From the NCBI RefSeq assembly GCF_002198715.1, contig NZ_MWLK01000013.1:62001-126000 (forward strand): a stretch of 64,000 nt of DNA. Reading direction: 5' to 3'. Position 1 is the stretch's first letter. The number at the start of each line of letters is the position of its first letter. This document shows positions 51,981-58,867 of the stretch, piece by piece. Under the pieces are notes generated by a model. It saw only the letters and a list, made by a program, of their open reading frames with translations. It made no database searches and was not told the DNA's origin. Position numbers and translations under genes: made by a program. The stretch comes from Rhodomicrobium sp. R_RK_3 (GTDB lineage: Bacteria > Pseudomonadota > Alphaproteobacteria > Rhizobiales > Rhodomicrobiaceae).

Positions 51981-53351
51981 ATGGCCACATCCTTCGCCGA
52001 TGCCATCAGCCGCTTCACCCGCTCGCCCGGCTTCAAATTCTTCCTGGTCGCCGGCCTCATCCTCTTGCTGACCATCCCGCTCGCCTTGATCTGGCTGCTG
52101 GTTTCGGAACGCGAGGCGCGCTCGCGCGGCGTGGCGCTGGAAATCGCGGGCCAGTTCGGCGGCGAGCAGCGCATCATCGGCCCTCTGCTGATCGTGCCTT
52201 ATTCCGTCACCATCACCCGCGTGCGCAACGACAAGAGCGTCGAGGACACCGAAACCCGCTACGCCGTCTTCCTGCCGGATGATTTTGCCGCCGAAGGCGA
52301 GGCCAAGTCCGAGGTGCGCCGCCGCTCGATCTATGACGTGACGGTTTACTCTGGGCGCGTGAAGCTGACGGGCCGCTTCGCCGCGCCCGACATCCGCCTC
52401 GTCGATCCGGACGCCGCCACCGTGCGCTGGCGCGACGCCTTCCTGTCGCTCGGCCTCAGCGATGTGTCCGGGCTGAAGGAAGCCGCCGCCATCACGCTAG
52501 ACGGCGCGCGCCGCATCGCCTTCGAGCCGAGCGCCGGCCTGCCGAGCAACGTCACGCCGGGGCTGAACGCAAGGCTGTTTCCCGTCGATGCCTCGGTCGA
52601 TCAGCCGCCCGCCGCCTTCAGCTTCGAGACAGAGCTGGTTTTCAACGGCTCCTCCTCGCTGACCATCGCGCCGATCGGGCGGGAGACCCGCATCACCCTG
52701 GCCTCGGACTGGCGGCATCCGTCCTTCGTCGGCGCCTTCCTTCCCGACAGGCGCGAAATCCGCAATGACGGCTTCAACGCGACCTGGCGCATTCCGCATC
52801 TGGCCCGCAGCGTGCCGCAAGCCTGGCGCGTCGATGCCAATGCCACCATGGGCATCCATAACAGCCTCGCGATGGCGGCCTCGGGCGTGAATTTCTACGT
52901 GCCGGTCGACTATTACGACCTCGTTAACCGCGCCGCCAAATACGGGCTGATGTTCCTCGCCGTCGCCTTCTTCGCCGTGCTGGTGCTCGAGCTGACCTCG
53001 GGCCGGCGCGTCCATCCGGTGCAATATGTCTTCGTCGGCGTGGCAATGATCCTGTTCTACGTGCTGCTGCTCAGCTTTGCCGAACATATCGGCTTCACCG
53101 CCGCCTATCTGATCGCATCCGTGGCGACCGGCGGCATGTTGTCGCTTTACGTCGGCAAATCGCTGCATAGCAGCATCCGCGGTCTGGTTATGCTATGCGT
53201 CTTTCTTATTCTATACGGGCTGCTATATCTCATTCTGCGCCTTGAGGATTACGCCATGCTGGCGGGAGCGGTCGCCGGCTTCGTCATGCTGACGGTGACC
53301 ATGTTCGCGACCTTGCGGGTGAACTGGTCGGGCGAGGCGGCACAGACTTGA
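51981..53351 (+). CDS. creD: Cell envelope integrity protein CreD
   Basis: The 456-residue inner membrane protein has the CreD layout: one N-terminal membrane helix (about 20-42, FFLVAGLILLLTIPLALIWLL), then a large periplasmic beta-rich domain with ARSRGVALEIAGQFGGEQRIIGPLL and FVGAFLPDRREI. Four to six C-terminal membrane helices contain YPVDYYDL-like VPVDYYDLVNRAAKYGLMFL, HPVQYVFVG and LILYGLLYLILRLEDYAMLAG. CreD affects envelope integrity and beta-lactam response in Enterobacteria, where it is under CreBC; no creBC is seen here. It lies directly upstream of sdhB on the same strand (25-bp gap), probably by chance of arrangement. Confidence 0.92.
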   Translation: MATSFADAISRFTRSPGFKFFLVAGLILLLTIPLALIWLLVSEREARSRGVALEIAGQFGGEQRIIGPLLIVPYSVTITRVRNDKSVEDTETRYAVFLPDDFAAEGEAKSEVRRRSIYDVTVYSGRVKLTGRFAAPDIRLVDPDAATVRWRDAFLSLGLSDVSGLKEAAAITLDGARRIAFEPSAGLPSNVTPGLNARLFPVDASVDQPPAAFSFETELVFNGSSSLTIAPIGRETRITLASDWRHPSFVGAFLPDRREIRNDGFNATWRIPHLARSVPQAWRVDANATMGIHNSLAMAASGVNFYVPVDYYDLVNRAAKYGLMFLAVAFFAVLVLELTSGRRVHPVQYVFVGVAMILFYVLLLSFAEHIGFTAAYLIASVATGGMLSLYVGKSLHSSIRGLVMLCVFLILYGLLYLILRLEDYAMLAGAVAGFVMLTVTMFATLRVNWSGEAAQT

Positions 53352-53376
53352 ACGGGGCGGCTGACGGAACAGGCAT

Positions 53377-54162
53377 ATGGTAGAACTCGCACTTCCCAAA
53401 AATTCTACGATCGGCAAGGGCAAGAGCTGGAACGCCCCCGAAAAGGGCGGCAAGGGGCGCTGGAAAGAATTCCGCGTCTATCGCTGGAACCCAGATGACG
53501 GCGAGAACCCGCATATCGACAGCTATCACCTCGATCTCGCCGAGACCGGGCCGATGGTTCTCGACGCCATCATCAAGATCAAGAACGAGATCGACCCGAC
53601 GCTGGCCTTCCGCCGCTCCTGCCGCGAAGGCATTTGCGGCTCCTGTGCCATGAATATCGACGGCACCAACACGCTCGCCTGCACCAAGGCCATCGACGAA
53701 ATCGGCGGTTCGGTGAACATCTACCCGCTGCCGCATATGCAGGTGGTGAAGGACCTTGTGCCGGACCTCACCAATTTCTACGCCCAGCACCGCTCCATCG
53801 AGCCCTGGCTGAAGACCGAAAGCCCGGCGCCGGAGAAGGAATGGAAGCAGTCGCGCGAGGACCGCGAAAAGCTCGACGGCCACTACGAGTGCATCCTGTG
53901 CGCCTGCTGCTCGGCCGGCTGCCCCTCCTATTGGTGGAACAGCGACCGCTTTCTCGGACCCGCCGCGCTGCTGCAGGCCGACCGCTGGGTGGTCGACAGC
54001 CGCGACGAGGCAACCGGCGAACGGCTCGACAATCTGGAAGACCCCTTCCGCCTTTACCGCTGCCACACCATTTTGAATTGCGCTCAGGTCTGCCCGAAGG
54101 GTCTCAACCCCGGCAAGGCGATCGCCGAGCTCAAGAAGAAACTGGTGGAGCGCCGCGTCTAA
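53377..54162 (+). CDS. sdhB: Succinate dehydrogenase iron-sulfur subunit
   Basis: The 261-residue SdhB carries electrons from SdhA to the quinone. The 2Fe-2S site is CREGICGSC plus the later Cys in GTNTLAC. The 4Fe-4S and 3Fe-4S clusters are bound by [12 protein letters not shown] and [26 protein letters not shown] and [18 protein letters not shown] are also conserved. The gene lies on the same strand as sdhCDA but 4.5 kb away, beyond an SRPBCC gene, an MFS/AraC pair and creD. It may be transcribed with creD rather than with the rest of the complex. Confidence 0.97.
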   Translation: MVELALPKNSTIGKGKSWNAPEKGGKGRWKEFRVYRWNPDDGENPHIDSYHLDLAETGPMVLDAIIKIKNEIDPTLAFRRSCREGICGSCAMNIDGTNTLACTKAIDEIGGSVNIYPLPHMQVVKDLVPDLTNFYAQHRSIEPWLKTESPAPEKEWKQSREDREKLDGHYECILCACCSAGCPSYWWNSDRFLGPAALLQADRWVVDSRDEATGERLDNLEDPFRLYRCHTILNCAQVCPKGLNPGKAIAELKKKLVERRV

Positions 54163-54182
54163 GGCGCTCGAGCGAGAGCGCC

Positions 54183-54578
54183 ATGTCAGCCCAGGAACCA
54201 AGGTCGCTGGAGGAATTTCAGATCGCCGCGCAGGAGGTCTGGGACGGCCTGCCGGCGACCTTCCGCGACGTCGTCGGCAATCTCAGCATCCACATCCGGG
54301 ACTTTGCCGACCGCGATACGCTCGACCGGATGCGCATCCGCAACGAGTATAATCTGCTCGGCCTTTATCACGGCATCGGCCTGCCCTTCAAATCCACCTG
54401 GGACGTGCCGCACGGGCCCGACATGATCTTCCTCTACCGCATCCCGATCCTGGCCTTCGCGCATACCGACAGGCAGCCGGTGCGCGATGTCATCGCCCAT
54501 GTGCTGATCCACGAGATCGGCCACCATTTCGGCTTCTCCGACGACGACATGCACGCCATCGAAGCGGCGACGCCGTGA
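54183..54578 (+). CDS. Zincin-like metallopeptidase family protein (PF06262 type)
   Basis: The 131-residue protein fits the small minimal zincin family with HVLIHEIGHHFGFSDDDMHAIE near the C-terminus, giving HExxHxxGxxD zinc-binding residues. Upstream come AAQEVWDGLPATFRDVVGN and LLGLYHGIGLPFKSTWDVP, which are typical of the family. It has no signal peptide, so it is probably cytoplasmic; the substrate is unknown. The start at 54183 lies 20 bp after sdhB. Its stop overlaps the GTG of the next HExxH protein gene by four bases, so the two are coupled. Confidence 0.92.
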   Translation: MSAQEPRSLEEFQIAAQEVWDGLPATFRDVVGNLSIHIRDFADRDTLDRMRIRNEYNLLGLYHGIGLPFKSTWDVPHGPDMIFLYRIPILAFAHTDRQPVRDVIAHVLIHEIGHHFGFSDDDMHAIEAATP

Positions 54579-55147
54579 CGGCCGCGCCGAAAGGTCCCGG
54601 ACGCCCGACCGCTTTGCGCGCCTTGCTGGCCGCCGCCGCTTTCGTGCTGCTGCTCGCCGGCGCGGCGGGCTTGGCGCGGGTGCTGCAATTCGCCTATGCG
54701 ACGCCGACGGTCAGCGAATATCTGGAGCATCTCGGGGGCGCGGGGACGGTCGTGCCGGCCGGCGAACTCACCTATGACGGCCACAATTTCCGCTGCGGCC
54801 GTTTCCCGACCGTGCTCAACGCCAAGCTCAACGATTACGGCGCCGCCTATTTCGGCTTCGTGCTGCTCAACCCGGACCGCTTCGCCACCATGTCTCCGAT
54901 GGTGAAGCGGTACGCCTATGCGCATGAATGCGGCCACCAATATGTCGGCTATGACGAAGGCGAGGCCGATTGCTATGCCATCCGCCGCGGCCGCCGCGAG
55001 GGTTGGCTGGACAGGGCAGCGCTTGAGGAGATTTGCGGCTTCATCAGCCGCTCCAAGGGCGACGCCGTGCACGCCTTCGGCGTCCGGCGCTGCGAGATGA
55101 TGAAGCTGTGTTTCGCGCGATCACGGCCGGGGCGGGAGCCGCTATGA
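54575..55147 (+). CDS. Putative membrane-anchored or secreted zinc metalloprotein (HExxH)
   Basis: The 190-residue product starts at GTG overlapping the upstream stop (GTGA). It has an N-terminal signal anchor (about 14-38, LRALLAAAAFVLLLAGAAGLARVL). The middle shows KRYAYAHECGHQYVGYDEGEADCYAIRRG: an HExxH zinc motif with a following Glu and Asp in the EAD pattern used as third ligand by several zincins. Five cysteines in the mature part could form disulphides. I do not recognise a named family; a peptidase role is inferred from the motif. Coupling to another HExxH protein is notable. Its end overlaps the convergent DUF1697 gene by six bases. Confidence 0.8.
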   Translation: MTAAPKGPGRPTALRALLAAAAFVLLLAGAAGLARVLQFAYATPTVSEYLEHLGGAGTVVPAGELTYDGHNFRCGRFPTVLNAKLNDYGAAYFGFVLLNPDRFATMSPMVKRYAYAHECGHQYVGYDEGEADCYAIRRGRREGWLDRAALEEICGFISRSKGDAVHAFGVRRCEMMKLCFARSRPGREPL

Positions 55148-55687
55148 CGCCGCGCGCGCTGCCTCGGCAATCTTCAGTATAGTGTTCCAGTTGCGCCCCG
55201 TGCCACGGCATCCGATCTTCTTCTCGATCAGCCCGATGGTCAGCTTCGAACGGCCGATGCCGTCCGGATAGGTGATGTAGAGCTGCGCGCCGTCCGCCTT
55301 GACGATTTCGCGCCCCTGGATCGCGGCATTCAACTCGGCGACCGCGCTTTTAGGAGCGGTCCCCTTGAGCGGCATCACCACCAGATGGCTTGGATCGCTC
55401 TCGGCTTCGTCGGGAAAGGGATTAGCGGCGACGATCCCATCCCATTCCGCAGCACTGCGGAGGAGGATGTCGGTCTTCAGCCCTAGCTCCGCCGCGACCG
55501 CCTTTTCCAGTTCGGCCTCCAACGCCTGCCCGCCATGCGCGGCGCTGAAGACGACGTTACCCGTTTGCAGCACCGTCCGCGCATCCTCATAGCCGAGGCC
55601 GGCGAAGACCTTTCGAAGGTCGGCCATTGGGAGCTTCGTCCGCCCCCCGACATTGACGGCGCGCAACAATGCGATCTGGATGGTCAT
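55142..55687 (-). CDS. DUF1697 domain protein
   Basis: The 181-residue protein matches DUF1697 along its length: IALLRAVNVGGRTKLPMADLRKVFAGLGYEDARTVLQTGNVVF, then NPFPDEAESDPSHLVVMP and a C-terminal GCRGTGRNWNTILKIAEAA. Members are soluble proteins with two ferredoxin-like halves and no established activity. No signal peptide or cofactor motif is seen. It lies nine bases downstream of the slipin gene, same strand, so it is probably co-transcribed with it. Confidence 0.92.
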   Translation of the reverse strand: MTIQIALLRAVNVGGRTKLPMADLRKVFAGLGYEDARTVLQTGNVVFSAAHGGQALEAELEKAVAAELGLKTDILLRSAAEWDGIVAANPFPDEAESDPSHLVVMPLKGTAPKSAVAELNAAIQGREIVKADGAQLYITYPDGIGRSKLTIGLIEKKIGCRGTGRNWNTILKIAEAARAAS

Positions 55688-55696
55688 CGCGCCATC

Positions 55697-56872
55697 TCAG
55701 CCATTGACCTTCGGCGGCAGGGTCTCTGCCTCGATCGTGTAGAGCTTGCTGAGCAGCGCTTCGAAGCCGCCGCCCTGATTGCCGGTATGCAGATCGATCC
55801 GGCCGACCTTTTCGACCAGCTTCTCCAGCGCCTCCAGCTCCTTCAGACGCAGCAGAAGCGGATTGTTCTCCATCAGCTTGGCCGTGTTCAGCAGCGAGCG
55901 CGTCGCCGCCGTCTCCTCCTGGCGGCGGATCAGATTAGCTTTCGCGACACGCTCGGCCTCGACCACCTTGTTCAGCAACTCGCGGATGTCGCCCGGCAAG
56001 ATCACATCCTTGACGCCGATCTCGCCGACCTCGGCGCCGAGCACGCGCACCCGTTCGGTTACGAACTCGCGCACCTCGCGGTCGATCGCATCGCGGGCGG
56101 CGAGGATGTCATCGAGCGTGCGGGTCGCGACCGCCTCGCGGATGGCGAATTGCACCAGCCGGTAGAGCGTGTTGCCCAGATCGCCGGTCGATGTCGCGGC
56201 CAGTACCGGGTCGGTCACCTTGTAGAAGGCCGTCAGCGTGACGCGGATGGCGACGCGGTCCTTGGTCAAAATCTCCTGAGCCGTCACCTCGAGCGGCTGC
56301 GGGCGCAGATCGATCTTCGGCAGCCGGACGGCGCGGCCGACGGCCCAAAAGGCGTGCCGCCCCGGCCCGAGCCGTTCCTTCAGCTCGCCATCGACGATCA
56401 GCAGCGCCGCCTCATGCGCCTCGACCACCGCCTGCACGATCACCCCGGCGCGGGCCGCGTCGACCTTGTTCAGATGCTGCCTGGCGACGCGGAAATCCTC
56501 GGCGGTCTCGATGCGCTCGACCTCGACCTTGGTCAGCGTCTTCCAGAAGGCGCGGGTGGTGTTGGGCAACACCAGATGTTTGGGGTCGCCATCGAAGGAG
56601 ACGAGGGCGACCTGCGTCGGTCCGGCCTGCACGATCTCGAAATGCTCGGCAGCGAATTCCGGATGCGCCTTGGCGAGCATCAAGGCGCGCTCGGCCGGGA
56701 TTTCGGCGCGCACGACCTTGACGATTTCTGCGGCGAGTTCGTGGCCCGGATCAAAGGCGCTGTACTTGCCAGGCCCGACCAGCTTCACGAAACGGCCCTC
56801 GCGCGTGAGAAAGGCGCGCTCATCGTCCTTAAGGATGACCTCAAAGCTGAACCAATTGCGCTGGACCGTCAT
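55697..56872 (-). CDS. SPFH/Band 7 protein, slipin-like
   Basis: The 391-residue protein has an SPFH (Band 7) domain in the middle (about 155-310). It shows VTAQEILTKDRVAIRVTLTAFYKVTDP and LGNTLYRLVQFAIREAVATRTLDDILAARDAIDREV, followed by GAEVGEIGVKDVILPGDIRELLNKVVEAERVAKANLIRR, the signature of the slipin/stomatin group. A coiled-coil-like C-terminus follows. Unlike classical slipins there is no N-terminal membrane hairpin; instead about 150 residues of a related beta domain precede. It may scaffold membrane microdomains or bind other SPFH proteins. The ATG at 56872 follows GGGGGAGGG. Confidence 0.9.
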   Translation of the reverse strand: MTVQRNWFSFEVILKDDERAFLTREGRFVKLVGPGKYSAFDPGHELAAEIVKVVRAEIPAERALMLAKAHPEFAAEHFEIVQAGPTQVALVSFDGDPKHLVLPNTTRAFWKTLTKVEVERIETAEDFRVARQHLNKVDAARAGVIVQAVVEAHEAALLIVDGELKERLGPGRHAFWAVGRAVRLPKIDLRPQPLEVTAQEILTKDRVAIRVTLTAFYKVTDPVLAATSTGDLGNTLYRLVQFAIREAVATRTLDDILAARDAIDREVREFVTERVRVLGAEVGEIGVKDVILPGDIRELLNKVVEAERVAKANLIRRQEETAATRSLLNTAKLMENNPLLLRLKELEALEKLVEKVGRIDLHTGNQGGGFEALLSKLYTIEAETLPPKVNG

Positions 56873-57224
56873 CGTGCCCTCCCCCGAAGTGCAAGCTGCA
56901 GAGATTAATAGGCGAATGATCAATGCCGCCGCAATGCCCGCGTCGAGGGAAACTCCGATATGAGAAGCAAAGGATGCCGGCGGCCGCCCACGACGAGATC
57001 GCGGACCGGGGTTTGAGCGAGCCGGCGCCACCATCCGCGTCAGGTTGCGGCCACGGATCGCTCCCGAAGGAGGTCCCCGTGCCGGAGCCTGGGCTCAGGC
57101 TTTGCCGGCGGGCGGTATCCGCCCCGGCGCAGAGCGCCTCGCCGCTTGCCTCACCTTCGGCCGGAGCCTCTAGCAAGGCGGGGAAGCCGCCGGCTTCCTC
57201 TCGATGTGCTTTCGCTTTACAGGC
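56873..57224. other. 352-bp intergenic region between slipin gene and tRNA-like pair
   Basis: I see no supported gene; open frames here are Pro/Ala/Gly/Ser-rich with no ribosome-binding site. It may hold the 3' flank of the tRNA-like pair and the slipin promoter. Confidence 0.4.
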
Positions 57225-57296
57225 GAATTGACTTGGGGATTGAACCCAAAACCGTCGGAACCTAAATCCGATGCTCTACCCTTGAGCTAGTCCATG
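57225..57296 (-). pseudogene. tRNA-like sequence with UAG anticodon (no CCA, weak acceptor)
   Basis: On the minus strand the D arm (GCTC/GAGC), the anticodon arm (TCGGA/TCCGA, loop TTTAGGT, anticodon UAG) and the T arm (TTGGG/CCCAA, loop TTCAATC) are all present. The acceptor (CATGGAC with GTCAATT) pairs at five of seven positions. CCA is not encoded and the variable loop has five bases. Anticodon UAG would read the Leu codon CUA, yet a Leu tRNA needs a long variable arm, so identity is doubtful. It overlaps the CCA end of the neighbouring tRNA-like gene by two bases. Confidence 0.45.
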
Positions 57297-57366
57297 GTGG
57301 AGCTGAAGAGATTCGAACCCTCGACCCTCTGGCAGTCCAGATGCTCTACCCCTGAGCTACAGCCCC
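57295..57366 (-). tRNA. tRNA-like gene with contracted anticodon arm and encoded CCA
   Basis: The 72-base sequence on the minus strand folds with a complete acceptor stem (GGGGCTG/CAGCTCC, one G-T pair), a D arm (GCTC/GAGC with GG in the loop), a variable loop GGGTC, a T arm (GAGGG/CTCTT, loop TTCGAAT) and terminal ACCA. The anticodon region is only 14 bases (TCTGG-ACTG-CCAGA) instead of 17, so no standard seven-base loop or U33 can be formed. It is either a damaged tRNA or a tRNA-like RNA with another role. Its identity cannot be assigned. Confidence 0.5.
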
Positions 57367-57496
57367 GAATGCCGATCGTGCGGAACACGCCGCCGCAAAG
57401 CGGTGCGCGCCGGCCGGGACCTGAAGCCCGGACCCAAGGCGTCGATCAGCCCGGCGATCATAATGCAGAGGATAGGAAATGGAAGCGCAGAGCGCG

Positions 57497-57793
57497 TCAG
57501 GGCTGAGGATCGGGCTTCGCATCCGAATGGCCCAGGTCCCGTTCCGGCGCGATGCGGTCGCGCAGACGCTGCTTGACCTCCTTCAGCTCCGGAAACCGCC
57601 CTTCGGCCTTGCGCGACCAGAACACCTCGCCGCCGAGCCGCAGCTCGAACACACCGCCGGTGCCGGGGATCAGCGTCACGCCGCCAAGCTCGTCCTCGAA
57701 CGTGGTCAACAATTCCTGCGCGGTCCAGCCTGCGCGCAGCAGCCAGCGGCATTGCCGGCAATATTCGATCTCAACAATCGGCAAACCGGACAT
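57497..57793 (-). CDS. SelT/SelW/SelH (Rdx) family protein
   Basis: The 98-residue thioredoxin-fold protein opens MSGLPIVEIEYCRQCRWLLRAGW. Cys12 and Cys15 form the CxxC redox motif that in some organisms has selenocysteine; here both are Cys. The downstream GGVFELRLGGEVFWSRKAEGRFPELKEVKQRLRDRI is the family C-terminal half. It probably acts as a small cytoplasmic redox protein. AAGGGG precedes the ATG at 57793; a longer upstream frame is not conserved-looking. Confidence 0.92.
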   Translation of the reverse strand: MSGLPIVEIEYCRQCRWLLRAGWTAQELLTTFEDELGGVTLIPGTGGVFELRLGGEVFWSRKAEGRFPELKEVKQRLRDRIAPERDLGHSDAKPDPQP

Positions 57794-58111
57794 CGGCGTC
57801 CCCTTGTCAAAAATTTCGTTCCCCGGACAGGCATCGCAAGGCCCGGCTAAGGGTTTCACCCTATTAGAGGATCATGTTGGATTCGCTGCAAAGACATTGA
57901 AGCCGCAAGAACGGCGCTATAGAACTTGCCGGATCCGTGATTTGACCCTGCGACAATCCATCGCCGCTCAACACACCTTATTGGCGAAATTGCCATCGGG
58001 AGTGCACGTTCCAGATTTAACATAACCATAGGCCACATTCGTTTTCCCCCCGAGATCTTCGCGACGGAGGCTATTCTGTCCATATCAAGCAACGAATTTG
58101 CGAGCTGGCCC

Positions 58112-58867
58112 ATGGCTCTTCCGGATCCGTCCGACCCTGAACGCCTCGCCTTCTTCTTCGACTTCGACGGCACGCTGGCCGATATCGTCGAACGCCCGGA
58201 AGCCGTCGAGGTGACGCAGGAGACGCGGGAGACGCTGGCGCGGCTGCGCGGCGTCATGCATGGCGCCGTTGCCATCATCACCGGGCGGGACATCGGCTCC
58301 GTCGATCACTTCCTCGCCCCGCTCAATCTGCCGGTCGCCGGCGTGCACGGCCTCTCCCGGCGCGACGCCACCGGCCATACGCACCGGCCCGATTTCAACG
58401 GCGCGGCGCTGTCCGCCATCGAAGCCGCCCTGCGCCCGCTGGTCGAGCGCGAAAAGGGGCTGCTTTTGGAACTCAAACAGGGCGCGGTGGCGTTGCACTA
58501 CCGGCAGCGCCCCGAGCTCGAGGCGGTGTGCCGCGAGGCGATGGCGAGCGCGGCGGCCGGATGTGCCGACATCACGCTGAAGCCGGGCAAAATGGTCATC
58601 GAGGCCGTCGGCCATCGCAGCGGCAAGGGCGCGGCGATCGACAGCTTCCTCCAGGAGGAGCCGTTTCGCGGGCGCGTACCGGTCTTTGTCGGCGACGACC
58701 TGACGGACGAGGACGGTTTTGTGCTGGTCAATGGACGCGGCGGCATTTCCATCAAGGTCGGCCATGGCGACACCTCCGCGCTCTACCGCGTCGAGGGCCG
58801 CGAGGCGCTGCTGGCCTGGCTTGAAACCATCATCGAAAAAATAGGAACGGCCCGTGAGCACTCTTGA
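58112..58867 (+). CDS. otsB: Trehalose-6-phosphate phosphatase
   Basis: OtsB removes phosphate from trehalose-6-phosphate. The 251-residue HAD protein has the nucleophile and acid Asp17 and Asp19 in FFFDFDGTLADI, motif II in AIITGRDIGS, the Lys of motif III in KPGKMVIEAVGHRSGKGAAI, and the magnesium Asp residues in VFVGDDLTDEDGF. The cap domain with HGLSRRDATG and the trehalose-specific GHRSGKG are present. It heads an operon: its end overlaps the GH15 start by 14 bases, followed by otsA and glk. Confidence 0.95.
   Translation: MALPDPSDPERLAFFFDFDGTLADIVERPEAVEVTQETRETLARLRGVMHGAVAIITGRDIGSVDHFLAPLNLPVAGVHGLSRRDATGHTHRPDFNGAALSAIEAALRPLVEREKGLLLELKQGAVALHYRQRPELEAVCREAMASAAAGCADITLKPGKMVIEAVGHRSGKGAAIDSFLQEEPFRGRVPVFVGDDLTDEDGFVLVNGRGGISIKVGHGDTSALYRVEGREALLAWLETIIEKIGTAREHS

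Noticed and set aside
57225-57296. Ordinary tRNA-Leu(UAG)
   Set aside because: The anticodon fits but the variable loop has five bases instead of the long class II arm, the acceptor has mismatches and no CCA is encoded.
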